Below, piece by piece: positions 27,895 to 39,042 of a DNA stretch of 64,000 bases; position 1 is the stretch's first letter; the number at the start of each line of letters is the position of its first letter. Source of the stretch: Candidatus Rokuibacteriota bacterium (GTDB lineage Bacteria; Methylomirabilota; Methylomirabilia; Rokubacteriales; CSP1-6); contig JACQFL010000052.1 of the NCBI GenBank assembly GCA_016200085.1, positions 44,311 to 108,310 on the forward strand, in the 5' to 3' direction. Both the position numbers and the translations under genes were made by a program. The notes below the pieces were generated by a model, which worked only from the letters and a program-made list of their open reading frames with translations, had not been told where the DNA came from and did not search any database.

Positions 27895-28718
27895 GATCCC
27901 GCCGGGCACGCGTCCTCGACCCCCACGAGCGCGACGCCGGCCCGGTCCGCCGCGGCGATGGTCGCCTCGCGGTCCACGAGCAGCACGCGGCCGGCTTCCA
28001 CCGCGACGACCGCCGCCTGGCCGTCGGCCGCCGCCTGGATCGTGTCCGGGCCGATCGCGGGAGTGTCGAAGCGGTAATCGTGCGAGCGCGCGACGGCCTT
28101 CACGACAACGGTCCCGCCCCCGCCCAGGCGCACGCCCCGGAGGATCGCCTCCGTCGTGCCCTCCACCGCCTCCACCGCGGTCACCACCCCGTGGCGGACC
28201 ACCACGCTCTGTCCGATCCCGGCGTCCGCGGCGAGGCGCGCCGCGTCCAGGCCGCGGCGGACGTCCTGCCACTCCGCGTCGGTCGGTCGCCGCGCCGTCC
28301 AGCACCCGGCCGTGGCCAGCCAGTCGCCCACGAACGGCCGCTGGTCGAGGACCTCGATGCCGAGGCTTCCGAGGGTGGCGATGACGGCCTCGGCCAGCCG
28401 GGCATCGATGCGCGAGCCCGCGCGACGGCCCACCTCCCAGGCGACGGCATCCGCCGTGGTGGCGTCGGCGCGGACGATGTCGGGCATCGAGAACGTGCCG
28501 GAGAAGAGCACGGCGCCGACACCGTCGCGCTGCAGGGCGCCCAGCACCGGCCCCAGCTCGATCACGCTCGCGTCCACCACGCTCTCCGCCCACGCCCTCA
28601 CGCCCGGCGCGTCGTGGAAGGCGAAGGCGAGGACGCGCCAGCCCCGGCCGCGCGCCGCCTCCGCCATGCGCGCCGGCAGCACGCCGGCGCCGCACATCAG
28701 TCCGAGCGCGCGCTCCAC
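27891..28718 (-). CDS. lpxI: UDP-2,3-diacylglucosamine pyrophosphatase LpxI
   Basis: LpxI (formerly DUF1009) hydrolyses UDP-2,3-diacylglucosamine to lipid X and UMP, replacing the metallo-enzyme LpxH of E. coli. The 275-residue protein begins LGLMCGAGVLPARMAEAARGRG and contains SGTFSMPD. It ends with the catalytic-domain signature AIGPDTIQAAADGQAAVVAVEAGRVLLVDR. I chose the GTG at 28718, with GGGAG 5 bases upstream; an ATG at 28697 would remove the conserved first strand. It overlaps the dehydrogenase gene by 22 bases and lpxB by ATGA. Confidence 0.94.
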   Translation of the reverse strand: MERALGLMCGAGVLPARMAEAARGRGWRVLAFAFHDAPGVRAWAESVVDASVIELGPVLGALQRDGVGAVLFSGTFSMPDIVRADATTADAVAWEVGRRAGSRIDARLAEAVIATLGSLGIEVLDQRPFVGDWLATAGCWTARRPTDAEWQDVRRGLDAARLAADAGIGQSVVVRHGVVTAVEAVEGTTEAILRGVRLGGGGTVVVKAVARSHDYRFDTPAIGPDTIQAAADGQAAVVAVEAGRVLLVDREATIAAADRAGVALVGVEDACPAGS

Positions 28719-29725
28719 GGCAGCTCCCGGGGCCAGGGTTGCTCCGCGATGCCGTCGCGGACCATCCGCTCGATCTCCAGCGCCATGGCCAGCGACCGGA
28801 CATCCTCGCTCTCGCTCAGCTCCAGCGGCCCGCCGCGACGGAGCCGCTGCACCGTCTCCACCAGGTTCCGGATCTCCAGCTTGAGCGGGTTGTCCTTGCT
28901 CACGAACAGCCGCTCGATGAAGGACGCCGTGCGGTAGCGGATGGACTCCCGGTTGACCGTGTATTCCTGCGCGGCGCGCCGGTGGATCTGGATGTCCTGC
29001 TCGCTGTAGTCGAGCACGATGTAGGCGTCCGGCTGGGTGATCGCGAGGGTGCGGATCTTCTGCTCGGTGGCCCGGCTCGCGGTGATGGTGGCGATGGTGC
29101 CGGACTCGAACCACAGCTGGACGCTGGCGACGTCGGTGACGTCGGAGTGCACCGCGCTGCCGAGGGCGGCCAGCCGCCGGGGCCGGGAATCGACGAGCGC
29201 GGCCACGATGTCGATGTCGTGGATCATGAGGTCCATCACCACGCTGTCCTTCTGCACGCGCGGCACGAAGGGCCCGAGCCGGCGCGACTCCACCAGGATG
29301 GGGCGGCTCACGATCTTCCGGAGCTCCTGGACCGCGCCGTTGAACCGCTCGACGTGCCCGACCTGCACGATCGTCCCCGCCCGCCGGGCCACCGCATACA
29401 GCTCGCGCGCCTCCTCCAGGGTCGGCGTCATCGGCTTCTCCACGAGCACGCTGACGCCCGCTTCCAGCAAATCCCGCGCGACGTGGAAGTGCTGCTCGGT
29501 CGGCACGGCGATGCTCGCCACGTCGACCCGGCCGATGAGGTCGCGGTGATCGCCGAAGGCCCGCGTCCCGTAGTGGCCGGCCACCGCGGCCGCGCGGCCC
29601 TCGTCGATGTCGACCACGCCCACCAGGTCGACCTCCCACAGCTCCGCGTAGACGAGCGCGTGGTAGGTGCCCATGTGGCCGGCGCCCACCACTCCCGCGC
29701 GCAGGCGCTCAGGCGTCGCCATCAT
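28697..29725 (-). CDS. Gfo/Idh/MocA-family oxidoreductase, GnnA-like candidate
   Basis: This 342-residue NAD(P)-dependent sugar dehydrogenase has the Rossmann motif GVVGAGHMGTYHA, the EKP motif in VLVEKPMTPT and VGHVERFNGAV. The catalytic-type MDLMIHDIDIV (His-Asp) lies about 75 residues after EKP. It is embedded between lpxA and lpxI. In organisms that make 2,3-diamino-sugar lipid A, a Gfo/Idh enzyme, GnnA, oxidises UDP-GlcNAc at C3 and is encoded next to lpxA, with the aminotransferase GnnB. No GnnB-like gene lies here, so GnnA function is only a candidate. It overlaps lpxA by 17 bases. Confidence 0.88.
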   Translation of the reverse strand: MMATPERLRAGVVGAGHMGTYHALVYAELWEVDLVGVVDIDEGRAAAVAGHYGTRAFGDHRDLIGRVDVASIAVPTEQHFHVARDLLEAGVSVLVEKPMTPTLEEARELYAVARRAGTIVQVGHVERFNGAVQELRKIVSRPILVESRRLGPFVPRVQKDSVVMDLMIHDIDIVAALVDSRPRRLAALGSAVHSDVTDVASVQLWFESGTIATITASRATEQKIRTLAITQPDAYIVLDYSEQDIQIHRRAAQEYTVNRESIRYRTASFIERLFVSKDNPLKLEIRNLVETVQRLRRGGPLELSESEDVRSLAMALEIERMVRDGIAEQPWPRELPWSARSD

Positions 29726-30545
29726 CGCCCTCGCCCTCCCCGCCCCCCGCCGGCGCCGCCGCCCCCGCGATGCCCTTGCGCGACGACGTGATGAAGTCGA
29801 CCAGCGCCGTCACGTACGGCGTCGCCGCCAGCTCGGCGCGGATCCGCTCCACCGCGGTGTGGGGGGCCAGGCCGCTTCGATAGAGGATGCGGTGCGCCTC
29901 GCGGACGGCGCGGCGCTCGGCCGGAGGCACGCCCCCGCGGCGCAGGCCGACCACGTTGACGCCGTGGACGGTGGCGGGGTTGCCGTCGGCGAGCATGCAG
30001 GGCGGGATGTCCTGGGTGACCTTGCTCACGCCGCCCACGTACGCCCAGGCGCCGACGCGCGTGAACGGGATCATGCCGCAGTACCCGCCGATGGTGGCGT
30101 GATCGCCGACCTCGCAGTGGCCGGTGAGCCCCGCGTAGTTGATGATGATCACCCCGTTGCCCACGCGGCAATCGTGGGCGACGTGGCTCAGGGTCATGAG
30201 GAGGCAGTCGCTGCCGATCTCGGTGAAGTGCTCGGCCCGGGTGGCGCGATGCACCGTGACGTACTCGCGGACCACCGTGCCGCCGCCGATGCGGACCCCC
30301 GACGGCGTGCCCTCCTTGAACTTGAGGTCCTGCGGCAGGCCGCCGAGCACGGCGCCGTGCCCGATCCGCGCGCCACGGCCGATCACGACGCGGCCCTCGA
30401 GGATCACCCCGTGACCGATCTCGACGTCCGTGTCGAGCGTGACCTGGGGGCCGATGACCGCGTGGGCGCCCACGCGCACGCCGGCGCCGAGCTGGGCCTT
30501 GGGATCGACGACGGCGGTCGGATGGATCGTCTCAGTCGTGTCCAC
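29709..30545 (-). CDS. lpxA: UDP-N-acetylglucosamine O-acyltransferase
   Basis: LpxA starts lipid A synthesis by acylating UDP-GlcNAc (or the 3-amino sugar) at position 3. The 278-residue protein is a left-handed beta-helix of hexapeptide repeats ([26 protein letters not shown] and following). The catalytic His is in [13 protein letters not shown] (His124, equivalent to E. coli His125). A helical C-terminal domain carries [15 protein letters not shown] Gly/Ala/Asp-rich tail of about 15 residues is extra. I chose the GTG at 30545, overlapping lpxD by 14 bases; the ribosome site is weak, so coupling is likely. Confidence 0.95.
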   Translation of the reverse strand: MDTTETIHPTAVVDPKAQLGAGVRVGAHAVIGPQVTLDTDVEIGHGVILEGRVVIGRGARIGHGAVLGGLPQDLKFKEGTPSGVRIGGGTVVREYVTVHRATRAEHFTEIGSDCLLMTLSHVAHDCRVGNGVIIINYAGLTGHCEVGDHATIGGYCGMIPFTRVGAWAYVGGVSKVTQDIPPCMLADGNPATVHGVNVVGLRRGGVPPAERRAVREAHRILYRSGLAPHTAVERIRAELAATPYVTALVDFITSSRKGIAGAAAPAGGGEGEGDDGDA

Positions 30546-31596
30546 GCCCCGCCTCGCCTTCGCCGCCGCGCTCCGCCTCGAGTTCCGCGACGCGCCGCTC
30601 GAGCGCCCGCACGCGCCGCAGGAGCGCGGGCAGCTGCTCCTCGGCATGGAAGATCCGCAGGGCCTGGATCGTGGGCCGGGCGGGGTAGCCGAATTGCTTC
30701 TCGCCGGGCGGCACGTCCTGCGCGACGCCCGACTGCGCGCCGACCCGGGCGCCGTCGCCGACGGTCAGGTGATCGCCCACGCCGACCTGGCCGCCCAGCA
30801 CCGCCCCCCGGCCGATGCGCGAGGAGCCCGAGATCCCGACCTGCGCCGCCATCAGCGCGTTCTCACCCACCTCGACGTTGTGCCCGATCTGGACCAGGTT
30901 GTCGAGTTTCACGCCCGCCCGGATGACCGTGTCGCCGAGCGTGCCGCGATCGATGCACGTGTTCGCGCCGATCTCCACGTCGTCCTCGATCAGCACGCCA
31001 CCCACCTGCGGGATCTTGCGCGGCCGCCCGGTATCGGCCACGAAGCCGAAGCCGTCGGCCCCGATGACCGCGCCGGGATGGACGATGACCCGCCGGCCCA
31101 CCCGTACCCGCTCGCGCACCACCACGTGCTCGTAGAGCACGCTGTCGGCGCCGATCTCGGCCCCGGGGGCCACGCTGACCAGCGCGTGCAGCCGCGCGCG
31201 GGCGCCGATCACGGCCCCCGGCCCCACCACCGCGAACGGGCCGACCGAGGCGGTCGGGTGCACGCGCGCCTCCGCGGCGACCACCGCGCGCGGGTCGATG
31301 CCGGGCGGCACCATCGCCGGTGGATGGAAGAGCGTGAGCAGGTCGATGAGCGACTCGCGGGGCGCCTTGCACCGCAGCGTCACGCGCCCGAGATCCTCCA
31401 CGTCGTGCGATACCAGGATGGCGGCCGCCCGGGAGGCCTGCGCCGCCGCGCGGTAGCGCGGGTCGGTCAGGAACGACACGTGCTCGGGGCCCGCGGCCTC
31501 CAGCGGCGCGACCCCGGTCACGACCACGGTCGGATCGCCGTCGAGCGTGGCCTGGAGCGCCTCGGCGAGCTGCCCGAGGGTGAACCGGCCGCCCAT
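30532..31596 (-). CDS. lpxD: UDP-3-O-acylglucosamine N-acyltransferase
   Basis: LpxD adds the N-linked acyl chain in the third lipid A step. The 354-residue protein has the uridine-binding N-terminal domain ([30 protein letters not shown]). The hexapeptide beta-helix follows, with the catalytic histidine in [28 protein letters not shown] and the GADGFGFV signature. The C-terminus is a short charged helix. It lies directly next to lpxA: the usual fabZ between lpxD and lpxA is absent. It starts 6 bases after the Skp stop codon. Confidence 0.96.
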   Translation of the reverse strand: MGGRFTLGQLAEALQATLDGDPTVVVTGVAPLEAAGPEHVSFLTDPRYRAAAQASRAAAILVSHDVEDLGRVTLRCKAPRESLIDLLTLFHPPAMVPPGIDPRAVVAAEARVHPTASVGPFAVVGPGAVIGARARLHALVSVAPGAEIGADSVLYEHVVVRERVRVGRRVIVHPGAVIGADGFGFVADTGRPRKIPQVGGVLIEDDVEIGANTCIDRGTLGDTVIRAGVKLDNLVQIGHNVEVGENALMAAQVGISGSSRIGRGAVLGGQVGVGDHLTVGDGARVGAQSGVAQDVPPGEKQFGYPARPTIQALRIFHAEEQLPALLRRVRALERRVAELEAERGGEGEAGRGHD

Positions 31597-31602
31597 GGCC
31601 GT

Positions 31603-32181
31603 CTAGGGCTTCTTCGGCGCGGGAGCGGGAGTGACGGCCGGCCTGGCGCCGCTCTGCTGGTCGTAGGCGCGAATGATCTCCTCGGTCGCGTCGGCGGCCT
31701 CGACCGCGTAGAGCACGCGGGACCCTTGGCGCTCGACCATCATGTAGTAGCCGCGCTCCTTGCCGACGCGCTCGATCACGTTGAAGATCTCCTGCAGCAC
31801 TTTCTGGGACGCCACGTCTTCCTTCTTCTGGAGGTCCTTCTGGAAGTCTTCGGCGAGGCGCGCGGCGTCGCGGCGCTTGCGCTCGAAGAGGTCCGTCTTC
31901 TCCCGCCGCACGTCGGGCGTCATCAGGGCGCCCTTCTTCTGGAGCTCCTCCCCCAGCTTCTCGATGTCGTTGCGCCGCCCGTCCATCTCCTTCTGCATGC
32001 CCGCCCGCTCGCGCTCCAGCTGCTCCCGCGCGGCCACGCCGGCCGCGGAGCGCGCCAGCACGCGCTGGACGTCCACGACGACCACGCGCCCGGCCACCGG
32101 CGGCGCCAGGGGCTGCGCTCCGGCGGTGGCGGCCACGACGGTCACCCCGACCAGGACGAACGCCGAGAGACTCCGCTTCAT
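31603..32181 (-). CDS. skp: OmpH/Skp-family periplasmic chaperone
   Basis: Skp holds unfolded outer-membrane proteins in the periplasm and hands them to the Bam complex. The 192-residue precursor has a signal peptide (MKRSLSAFVLVGVTVVAATAGA, cleavage near residue 22), then VVVVDVQRVLARSAAGVAA. A long charged coiled-coil follows (about residues 60-140) and the end is Pro/Ala-rich. I chose the ATG at 32181 because a perfect AAGGAGG ribosome site lies 6 bases upstream; it overlaps the bamA stop. The bamA-skp-lpxD order is the classic one. Confidence 0.93.
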   Translation of the reverse strand: MKRSLSAFVLVGVTVVAATAGAQPLAPPVAGRVVVVDVQRVLARSAAGVAAREQLERERAGMQKEMDGRRNDIEKLGEELQKKGALMTPDVRREKTDLFERKRRDAARLAEDFQKDLQKKEDVASQKVLQEIFNVIERVGKERGYYMMVERQGSRVLYAVEAADATEEIIRAYDQQSGARPAVTPAPAPKKP

Positions 32182-32192
32182 GCCTTGCCTCC

Positions 32193-34466
32193 TTAGAACG
32201 GTGACCCCACCGAAAAGTTGAACGTGCCGAAGTCTTCGCCCTTCCTCCTGTTGGCGTTGATGCCGTAGTCGAGGCGGATGGGGCCGAACGGCGATATCCA
32301 CCGCATGCCCCCGCCCACGGCCTGCTTCAGCTCGGAGGGGTCGAACGTCGTTCCGAAGCCGTACACGTTGCCGACGTCGAAGAACCCGGCGAGGCGGATG
32401 TTGAAGGGCAGCGGGACGATGTACTCGACGTTGCCGAGGAGCTCGCTCGAGCCGCCGATCCGGTTGCCGTTCTCGTCCAACGGGGAGATCCTCCGGAACT
32501 TGAAGCTCCGGACGGAGTTGGGACCCCCGAGGTAGTAGCGCTCGAAGATGGGCAGGGGCTCGTCGGTCAGGCTCCAGCCGGCGGCCCCCTCCACACGTCC
32601 CGACAGGATGTGCCCGAGCCAGATCGGCTTGAAGTAGGTCGCCGTCGCCACTGCTTTGACGAAGTGGGCATCGCCGCCCAGGCCGGCGAGGTCCGTGGCC
32701 ACGGAAAACAGGCCGCCCTTGTTCGTGGCCACGCCGTTGTCGCGGGTGTCGCGGACGACCGAGCCGCCGATGGCGGAGGTGATCCGCTTGCCGGTCTGGG
32801 CGAGCAGGGCCTCCGAAGCCGCCGGGGTCAGGTGGGTGATGCGATCCTGGCTGATCCGGTAGCTCGTGAACCAGCGCCAGTAATCGAGGAACGGGTGGCT
32901 CATGCGCAGCGTTGTGCCGAGCGAGTTGTAGTTGTACTCGGTGAAGATCCGCTGGGTGCTGTAGAGATCGAACCCGGCCGACAGCGGCCGATCGAACATC
33001 CAGGGCTCCGTGAAGCTGATCATGCCCTGCTGGGTCTGGGCCCCGGCGCGGATGCGCACGGCCGCCTCCCAGCCCTTGCCCAGGAAGTTGCGCTGGGCGA
33101 GGTCGATGGTGCCCACGAAGTTGTCCACCGACGAGTATCCGCCACCGATCGAGAAGAGACCCGTCGGCCGCTCCGTCACGTCGATGTTGACGATGATCTT
33201 CGTCTTGTCCGAGCCCGGCTGGGTCCCCACGTTCACGCTCTCGAAGTAGCCGAGGTTGGTCAGGCGCGCCTTGGCCCAGTTCATCTTCTGGAGGGTGAAG
33301 AGGTCGCCCTCGACCATGGGGATCTCGCGCCGCAGGATCTTGTCCTGGCTCCGCGTGTTGCCGGCGATGTTGATGCGCTCGACGTACACCTCCGGGCCCT
33401 CGTTGATCTCGAGGGTCACGGCGACCTTGGCAGTGGCGGGATCGGGATCGGTCCTCGGCGTCACGTCCGCCGACGCGCGACCGATCGTGCTGTAGAGATC
33501 CTCGACGCTCTTGAGCGAGTCCCGCAGCCTGCCCCGTCCGAAGACCTCGCCCTCCTTGATCCGGAGAGCCCGCCGCACGTCGCTCACCGGCAGCAGGGTC
33601 ACGCCGTTGATGCGGATCTCGCTGACGCGATACTGCGGGCCCTCGACCACCGTGAAGGTCAGGGTCACGCGGGCCCGCTCGCGGTCGACGGTGACCTCGT
33701 GGCCCTCCACCCGGGCCTGTATGTAGCCGTGGTCGTTGTAGAGCTGAAGGATCCGCTCGACGTCCTCGTCCAGCTTCTGCCGCTGGATGGTGCCGCGCAG
33801 GATGAAGAACTGGCGCTCCTGGGTGGCCAGGGCGTCCTTGACCTCGGCCGCCGTGAAGGCCCGATTGCCGCGGATCACGATCGTGTCGATCGTCATCCGG
33901 CGGCCTTCGTTGATCGCGAACGTCAGGCGCACGTCGCCGTCGGCGAACTTCTCGACGTTGGGCGTGATCTGGACCTCGTAATAGCCTTCCTCCTCGTACT
34001 TCTCCTTCAGCTTCTCGATGGCCTTCTGCACGTCGACCGGGTTGTACACGCTGCCGAGCTTGAGATCGATCTTCTCCTGCAGGTCGACGGTGGTGACCTT
34101 CTTGTTGCCGGTGAAGCCGACGTCACGCACGAAGGGCCGCTCGACGACGTCGAAGGTGACCTTCACTCCGCCTTCGAAGTCCTCGACCTTCAATCGTACG
34201 TCGTCGAAGAAGCCAAGGGCGAAGACGGCGCGCACGTCCTCGGAGAGGAGGGCGGGGTTGAAGGCGGTGCCGAGCTTGCTCTGCACGCGGCCGAGGATCA
34301 CCGCCTCCTGGACGCGGCGATTGCCTTCGACGGTGAGCTCCTTGATGATCACGGGGGCCTGCTGCTGCGCGAGGGCGAGAGGCGCGAGCGCGAGGCGCAG
34401 CGACACCGCGAGCGCGACGGCGAATAGCAAACGAACAGGGAACCACCCCCGCCCCGCTGTCGTCAC
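32193..34466 (-). CDS. bamA: Outer membrane protein assembly factor BamA
   Basis: BamA is the Omp85 barrel that folds and inserts outer-membrane proteins. The 757-residue precursor has a signal peptide (cleavage after about residue 33, ALA-QQQ) and POTRA domains to about residue 420 (pattern of five; IIKELTVEGNRRVQ marks the first). A 16-strand barrel follows, ending in the required terminal Phe (SVGSPF). The conserved L6 motif, usually VRGF or VRGY, reads VRSF here. The frame starts at a GTG (34466) only 26 bases after clpC; the ribosome site is weak, so a slightly later start is possible. Confidence 0.95.
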   Translation of the reverse strand: MTTAGRGWFPVRLLFAVALAVSLRLALAPLALAQQQAPVIIKELTVEGNRRVQEAVILGRVQSKLGTAFNPALLSEDVRAVFALGFFDDVRLKVEDFEGGVKVTFDVVERPFVRDVGFTGNKKVTTVDLQEKIDLKLGSVYNPVDVQKAIEKLKEKYEEEGYYEVQITPNVEKFADGDVRLTFAINEGRRMTIDTIVIRGNRAFTAAEVKDALATQERQFFILRGTIQRQKLDEDVERILQLYNDHGYIQARVEGHEVTVDRERARVTLTFTVVEGPQYRVSEIRINGVTLLPVSDVRRALRIKEGEVFGRGRLRDSLKSVEDLYSTIGRASADVTPRTDPDPATAKVAVTLEINEGPEVYVERINIAGNTRSQDKILRREIPMVEGDLFTLQKMNWAKARLTNLGYFESVNVGTQPGSDKTKIIVNIDVTERPTGLFSIGGGYSSVDNFVGTIDLAQRNFLGKGWEAAVRIRAGAQTQQGMISFTEPWMFDRPLSAGFDLYSTQRIFTEYNYNSLGTTLRMSHPFLDYWRWFTSYRISQDRITHLTPAASEALLAQTGKRITSAIGGSVVRDTRDNGVATNKGGLFSVATDLAGLGGDAHFVKAVATATYFKPIWLGHILSGRVEGAAGWSLTDEPLPIFERYYLGGPNSVRSFKFRRISPLDENGNRIGGSSELLGNVEYIVPLPFNIRLAGFFDVGNVYGFGTTFDPSELKQAVGGGMRWISPFGPIRLDYGINANRRKGEDFGTFNFSVGSPF

Positions 34467-34492
34467 CTGACTCTCAGGCCCGGGTCAACCGG

Positions 34493-36937
<2,445 letters not shown>

Positions 36938-36995
36938 TGGAGTCGCCCACCCCTTCCCCGGCGGCCGGTCGCCAATTTCGCTTGCGGCGACGCCT

Positions 36996-37064
36996 AGTTA
37001 GTGTGGTTTGAGTATACCCCACGGCGCCGACCTGGCTAGCGATTTTCGCGGGAGCACACTAACT
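36996..37064. repeat. 10-bp perfect inverted repeat around the clpC promoter
   Basis: The arms are AGTTAGTGTG (36996-37005) and CACACTAACT (37055-37064), separated by 49 bases that contain the clpC -10 and -35. One arm covers the predicted start site, the other lies near -50. Since only one arm would be transcribed, they look like DNA sites for a regulator rather than an RNA stem. They do not match CIRCE (HrcA) or the CtsR heptad repeat. Confidence 0.7.
37011..37038 (-). promoter_or_regulatory. Promoter of clpC and the downstream envelope genes
   Basis: On the minus strand TATACT (37011-37016) lies 16 bases after TAGCCA (37033-37038), four matches to the -35 consensus. The predicted start is near 37004, giving a leader of about 67 bases. 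The elements lie in the spacer of a perfect 10-bp inverted repeat (36996-37064). The remainder of this 169-base gap has only a weak 5-bp hairpin at 37065-37080 without a T-tract, which could mark the end of the lolD transcript. Confidence 0.5.
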
Positions 37065-37106
37065 GCGTGAATTGCCACGCCTAAACACGGTAATCGGCAG
37101 ACGCTC

Positions 37107-37814
37107 TCATTCGTCTGAGCGGACCTCGAGCGCACGCCCGTCCACGAGACGGTAGATCCGGTCGGCCCGGCGGGCCAGCTCGGGGTTGTGGGTCGCGATC
37201 AGGAACGCGATGCCTCGCTCGGCCTGCAGCCGCGAGAACAGGTCGAAGATCACCTCGCTCGTCTTGGGATCGAGGTTGCCCGTCGGCTCGTCGGCGAGGA
37301 TCACCGACGGCCGGTTCATGAGCGCCCGGGCGATGGCCACGCGCTGTTGCTCTCCCCCGGACAGCTCGCCCGGCCGGTGACGCTGCCGGTCGGCGAGCCC
37401 GACGTCGGCCAGCGCCACCGCGGCAAGCTCGCGCGCCTCGCGGGCCGGGCGCCGCGCGAGCAGCGCGGGAATCATCGCGTTCTCGAGCGCGCTCATCTCG
37501 CCGAGCAGGTTGTAGAACTGGAACACGTAGCCGACGTCGTGACGGCGGAACCGCACGAGCGCCGCCTCTCCGCGCGCGAAGACGTCCTCGCCGCGAAAGA
37601 GCACGCGCCCCGCGCTGGGCCGGTCGAGCGCGCCCATCAAGTGCAGCAGGGTCGACTTGCCCACGCCCGAAGCCCCCACCAGCGCCACCATCTCGCCCGG
37701 GCCCACGGCGACGGTGGCGCCGCGCAACACGCGGATGGTCTCCGGCCCCATCCGGTACTCCTTCTCGAGCTGGTCGCCCGCGAGCAGCGGTCCGGCTCCG
37801 CCGGCTTCACTCAT
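37107..37814 (-). CDS. lolD: Lipoprotein-releasing ABC transporter ATPase LolD
   Basis: LolD powers release of outer-membrane lipoproteins from the inner membrane to LolA. The 235-residue ATPase has Walker A GASGVGKST (47-55), the signature LSGGEQQR, Walker B VILADEPTG and the LolD/MacB-type Q-loop VFQFYNLLGEMSALEN. It overlaps the end of the permease gene by 8 bases. MacB-type and FtsE ATPases are similar, but the LolC/E permease next to it settles the assignment. Confidence 0.95.
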   Translation of the reverse strand: MSEAGGAGPLLAGDQLEKEYRMGPETIRVLRGATVAVGPGEMVALVGASGVGKSTLLHLMGALDRPSAGRVLFRGEDVFARGEAALVRFRRHDVGYVFQFYNLLGEMSALENAMIPALLARRPAREARELAAVALADVGLADRQRHRPGELSGGEQQRVAIARALMNRPSVILADEPTGNLDPKTSEVIFDLFSRLQAERGIAFLIATHNPELARRADRIYRLVDGRALEVRSDE

Positions 37815-39042
37815 ACCGGAGCACGTCCGCGGGCGCGAGCGCGCCGGCGCGGCGCGCCGGGAAGATCGTGGCCAGGAACGAGAGCAGCAGGGTGGCCCCC
37901 ACCACGAGAAGGAAGTCGGACGGGATCAGCTTCATGGGCAAGTAGTCGATCTGGTAGACGTCCCCCGCGAGCCGGACGATCTTGTACGTGTCCTGCAGCC
38001 AGATGATGAAGAGGCCGACGAGGCTGCCGGCGACGGTGCCCACGACGCCGATGGTCATGCCGACCGAGAAGAACACCGTCGTCATGCTGGCGTTCGACGC
38101 CCCGATGGCCTTGAGGATCCCGATCTCCTTGCGCTTCTCCGCGACCAGGAGCACGAGATGGCCGATGATCGCGAAGGCGGCCACCAGCACGATGATGGTA
38201 ACGATCACGAACAGGGCCAGCTTCTCGAGCTGCAGCGCCGCGAAGAGGTTGCGGTTCATGTCCATCCAGTCGCGGATCCAGAACGGCATGCCGAGCCGCG
38301 AAGCGATGGTCCGTCCGATGGCCTTGGCCGCGAAGGGATCGTCCAGCTTGACCTCGATCCCGGTGACCCCGTCGCCCAGGCCTGCGAACTCCTGGGCCGC
38401 GGGCAGCGGCAGGTAGGCGATCGAGGAGTCGTACTCGTACATGCCGATCTCGATGGTGCCGGCGACCACGAAGCGCCGCATCTTCGGCACGAGCCCGACG
38501 GCCGTCATCGCGCCCTTCGGCGACACCACGATGACGGCATCGCCCGGGATCACGCCGAGGGTGCGCGCGAGCTCGGTCCCGAGCAGGATGGCGGGGCCGC
38601 CCCCGGTCAGGCGATCGAGGCTGCCGCCCCGGAGCTGCATCCGGAGATCGGCGCGCACGGCCGGGGTGGCGAGGTCCACCCCACGCACGAGACCGCCGTG
38701 GGCGCCCCCGGCCTCCGTCGTGAAGAGGGCCTGCTGGAGCACGAACGGCGTCGCCGACCGCACCCCGCGCACCTCGCGCACGCGCGCGGCCACGCCGCTG
38801 GCGTCGGGGAGCCCTGCGCCCCCGGCCTGGAAGATCAGCAGGTGCGGGTTGGCGGAGATGATCTTGTCGCGGATGCCGTCCTGGAAGCCTGTCATCACCG
38901 CGAGCACGACGATGAGCGCCGCCACCCCGAGGAACACGCCGCCGACCCCGATCCAGACGAAGAGCGAGAGGTTGGTGCGCTGGCCACGGGCGAGCAGGTA
39001 GCGGAGGCCGAGGAACAGCTCGAAGGGCAGCCCCCGCCTCAC
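37807..39042 (-). CDS. lolC: Lipoprotein-releasing system permease LolC/LolE family
   Basis: This membrane subunit of the Lol transporter extracts mature lipoproteins. The 411-residue protein has one N-terminal membrane helix, a large periplasmic MacB-like domain (about residues 50-270) and three C-terminal helices. The conserved VAEKRKEIGILKAIGAS coupling segment and the family ending PARRAGALAPADVLRYE are present. Only one permease is present beside lolD, so it probably works as a homodimer or LolF-type subunit, as in organisms lacking separate LolC and LolE. It starts with GTG at 39042, overlapping lysS by GTGA. Confidence 0.93.
   Translation of the reverse strand: MRRGLPFELFLGLRYLLARGQRTNLSLFVWIGVGGVFLGVAALIVVLAVMTGFQDGIRDKIISANPHLLIFQAGGAGLPDASGVAARVREVRGVRSATPFVLQQALFTTEAGGAHGGLVRGVDLATPAVRADLRMQLRGGSLDRLTGGGPAILLGTELARTLGVIPGDAVIVVSPKGAMTAVGLVPKMRRFVVAGTIEIGMYEYDSSIAYLPLPAAQEFAGLGDGVTGIEVKLDDPFAAKAIGRTIASRLGMPFWIRDWMDMNRNLFAALQLEKLALFVIVTIIVLVAAFAIIGHLVLLVAEKRKEIGILKAIGASNASMTTVFFSVGMTIGVVGTVAGSLVGLFIIWLQDTYKIVRLAGDVYQIDYLPMKLIPSDFLLVVGATLLLSFLATIFPARRAGALAPADVLRYE

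Noticed and set aside
37065..37080. Terminator after lolD
   Set aside because: Only a 5-bp stem with no T-tract, too weak to claim.
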